A stretch of 64,000 nucleotides of DNA from Pseudomonadota bacterium (lineage in GTDB: Bacteria; Pseudomonadota; Gammaproteobacteria; Steroidobacterales; Steroidobacteraceae). The translations under genes and the position numbers were made by a program. The notes below the pieces were generated by a model. The model had not been told where the DNA came from, made no database searches, and was given only the letters and a program-made list of their open reading frames with translations. The DNA is taken from the NCBI GenBank assembly GCA_023457495.1, contig JAEWLQ010000028.1, positions 1 to 64,000 of the forward strand, read 5' to 3'. Numbering within the stretch: position 1 is the first letter of the stretch; each line of letters starts with the position of its first letter. This document shows positions 62,168 through 64,000 of this stretch, piece after piece.

Positions 62168-62944
62168 TTACTTTTTCGCGCGCGCCTTTTTCTTCTTGGC
62201 CGGTTTCTTCGGCGCCGCCTTCACCGCCTTTTTCTTCTTCTCGAGCTTGATGCGCGTCCTGACGGGCGGCGCGGGTAGTTTGCCCGCGCGATGCAGATCG
62301 ACCGCGCGCCACAGGTACCAGGCCGCCACGGAGCGCAGTGGCGCCCAGCGCGCGCCGTATTCGGCGAGCGCGCGCGGGGTGGGCATGCCGCGCAGTCCAT
62401 ACGCGAGCCGGAATCCATTGCGCACGCCGAAGTCGTCGATGGGCAGGATGTCGGGACGGCCGAGCCTGAACATCAGCAGCATCTCGACGGTCCACCGGCC
62501 GATGCCGCGGACCTGCGTGAGGCGTTCGATGATCTCGTCGTTCGCGAGCGTGTGCAGGATTTCATAGGGCGGCACGGTGCCGGCGATGGTCTTCGCCGCG
62601 AGATCCTTGATGCTCGCGATCTTCGCGAACGACAGGCCCACCGCCCGCAGCTTTTCATCCGGCGTATTGAGCACGAGTTCCGCCTCGAGCAACGCGGCCG
62701 CCACGCCATCCCGGGCATACAGGCCGACGAAGCGCCCGAAAATGCTTTCGGCCGCCGTGCCGTTCAATTGCTGATGCGCGATGGCGCGCGCCAGCGCGTG
62801 AAACGGCGTGTGCTCGGCGTTCGGTGTGTGCGTGAATTTGCCGGCCGCGCGGATCAGACCGGCAAGAACCGGGTCGACTTTCGCGAGCCGGCGTCTGAAC
62901 GCGGCGAACTCGGCCGCGGTGCACATGGCAGTGGGTGTGGTCAC
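62168..62944 (-). CDS. alkA: DNA-3-methyladenine glycosylase II (AlkA/HhH-GPD)
   Basis: A 258-residue base-excision repair glycosylase. The helix-hairpin-helix is LTQVRGIGRWTVEMLLMFRL, followed by the catalytic Asp loop RPDILPIDDFGVRNGFRLAYG. The N-terminal half carries FHALARAIAHQQLNGTAAESIFGR. It ends in a Lys/Ala/Pro-rich basic tail (about 220-258), probably for DNA contact. No AraC or methyl-Ada domain. Convergent with ggt, stops adjacent. Confidence 0.92.
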   Translation of the reverse strand: MTTPTAMCTAAEFAAFRRRLAKVDPVLAGLIRAAGKFTHTPNAEHTPFHALARAIAHQQLNGTAAESIFGRFVGLYARDGVAAALLEAELVLNTPDEKLRAVGLSFAKIASIKDLAAKTIAGTVPPYEILHTLANDEIIERLTQVRGIGRWTVEMLLMFRLGRPDILPIDDFGVRNGFRLAYGLRGMPTPRALAEYGARWAPLRSVAAWYLWRAVDLHRAGKLPAPPVRTRIKLEKKKKAVKAAPKKPAKKKKARAKK

Positions 62945-62966
62945 GCGGCCATTCTACGGAACGGAA

Positions 62967-63782
62967 CTACTTCTGGCAGTTCGCGCACCAGTAGGTTGAC
63001 CGTTGGCCCTGCGTGAATTGCCTGACCGGGTTGCCGCAAACGCGGCAAGGCTCGCCCGCGCGTTCGTAGACGTACAGCTTCTGGCGGAAGTACCCGGGAT
63101 TGCCGTCGGCGCCGACGTAGTCGCGCAGCGTGGTGCCACCGACCTTCACGGCCATGTTCAGCGTGGTCTTGATGGCGCGAACCAGCTTCGCGCATTCGGC
63201 GCGGGTCAGCGAGCGCGCCCGGCGCCGCGGGCGGATGCGCGCGCGGAACAGCGCCTCGCTCGCGTAGATGTTGCCGACGCCGACCACCAGCTGGGCATTC
63301 ATGATCAGCTGCTTGATCGCCACGTCCCTGCGCCGGGTCACCTTGAACAGATAGGCGCCATCGAACGCGTCTTCCAGCGGCTCGGGAGCGAGACGTCGCA
63401 GCAGGGGATGAGTGGCCGGATCCCCGGTCGCGAACAGCAGGCTGCCGAACCTGCGCGGATCGTTGAAGCGCAGTGTGTGTCCGGAATCGAGCTCGATGTC
63501 GACATGGTCATGCAGGACGCGTGGAGTCTCGCGGGGCAATACCCGCAGGCTGCCGGACATGCCCAGATGCAGGATCAGCGTCCCGGCGTCGGTTTCGAGC
63601 AACAGGTACTTGGCCCGGCGCCCGGCCCGCAGGATCGAGCTACCCGCCAGGCCTTCCAGGCGCGCCACGTCCACGGGCCAGCGCAGGCGCCGATCGTGCA
63701 CGAGTAATCGCGCGATGCGATGTCCTACGACGTGGGGCTCGATGCCCCGGCGCGTGGTTTCGACTTCAGGTAGTTCGGGCAC
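62967..63782 (-). CDS. mutM: Formamidopyrimidine-DNA glycosylase (Fpg)
   Basis: A 271-residue bifunctional glycosylase/AP lyase for 8-oxoguanine. Pro2-Glu3 catalytic N-terminus in MPELPEVETTRRGI, Lys near 58 in RRAKYLLLE, H2TH region with NAQLVVGVGNIYASEALFRA, and a C-terminal zinc finger CRVCGNPV...CANC with QRSTYW. Intact length. Next to the alkA-type gene, 22 bp apart, forming a DNA-repair pair on the minus strand. Confidence 0.97.
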   Translation of the reverse strand: MPELPEVETTRRGIEPHVVGHRIARLLVHDRRLRWPVDVARLEGLAGSSILRAGRRAKYLLLETDAGTLILHLGMSGSLRVLPRETPRVLHDHVDIELDSGHTLRFNDPRRFGSLLFATGDPATHPLLRRLAPEPLEDAFDGAYLFKVTRRRDVAIKQLIMNAQLVVGVGNIYASEALFRARIRPRRRARSLTRAECAKLVRAIKTTLNMAVKVGGTTLRDYVGADGNPGYFRQKLYVYERAGEPCRVCGNPVRQFTQGQRSTYWCANCQK

Positions 63783-64000
63783 GTCGGTGAAGCTCTCGGC
63801 TCAACGCGGAATCTGAGCGAGTTGTCGCAATCAATTGCAACTTGCCACCCGCATGAGGCATCTATGCAAGCACGAACGATTGTGGGTGGCGGCGGGACCC
63901 TCCTGCAAGAGAACCACAGTGCGTTGCTCATTTATCCCTGAGCGAACACTTTCCGCCGCCACCCCAAGTTTTGACTGCTGTCAAAGCCGCGGACGCTTTG
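63783..64000. other. Upstream region of mutM to the window edge
   Basis: No convincing gene. A minus-strand frame across 63725-63931 overlaps mutM and looks like a shadow. The region must contain the mutM promoter, but no clear boxes are seen. GCCACCC and GGGTGGC, about 45 bp apart, could form a weak hairpin. Confidence 0.35.

Overview
The window is chromosomal DNA from a high-GC Gram-negative bacterium, most likely a gammaproteobacterium of the Xanthomonadales / Nevskiales / Steroidobacterales type. The evidence is the ftsY-ftsE-ftsX-rpoH cluster with a true sigma-32 (region-C box QRKLFFNLRK), rsmD-coaD, gltB-gltD, and many Sec signal peptides, lipoproteins and outer-membrane-type proteins. 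The taxonomic placement is inference. No phage, plasmid, CRISPR, tRNA or rRNA was seen. Most very long antisense ORFs are high-GC shadows.

Layout. 1-691: gene-poor DNA with a 60-bp inverted repeat. 735-3070: small conserved genes. 3092-7705: three tandem paralogous secreted HExxH metallopeptidase-like proteins. 7745-14918: an EamA transporter, then glutamate synthase gltBD behind a promoter and structured leader. 14978-19906: a C13 (caspase-fold) protease, a DUF2007/EF-hand protein boxed by inverted repeats, an MFS drug transporter, and a gene in which an ECF sigma factor is fused to an anti-sigma-like membrane anchor. 20005-23067: a large secreted repeat protein. 23213-23326: a near-perfect sigma-54 promoter followed about 60 nt later by a strong terminator, predicting an ~88-nt sRNA. 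23954-25304: a consensus promoter, an attenuator-like leader and an AAA ATPase. 25312-31777: AGCS symporter, YjdF, MazG-like, NYN, DUF481 and aquaporin genes. 32085-38870: TonB_C protein, MFS, LemA/DUF2207 pair and small membrane proteins. 38948-47661: hybrid histidine kinase, beta-propeller, 2OG oxygenase, rhomboid, a candidate minus-strand ncRNA, and a two-component pair resembling the proteobacterial dedicated sortase regulators. 47717-53066: ExbD, GST, glutaryl-CoA dehydrogenase-like, Mpo1-like, hot-dog, OmpA-type and methyltransferase genes. 53208-56868: rpoH with a CIRCE-like operator, ftsX, ftsE, ftsY. 56955-63782: VolA-like lipase, rsmD, coaD, ggt, alkA-type glycosylase and mutM.

Two families of short dispersed palindromic repeats sit at 3' ends of genes and often contain the stop codon. 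One supplies the same last residues (VGAG) to two unrelated proteins. An over-represented octamer, TTGTTAGG/CCTAACAA, occurs nine times and brings in the rare TTA codon. The strongest leads for new biology are the sigma-54 sRNA, the sigma/anti-sigma fusion, the CIRCE-like site at rpoH, the attenuator-like leader before the AAA ATPase, and the stop-codon repeats.
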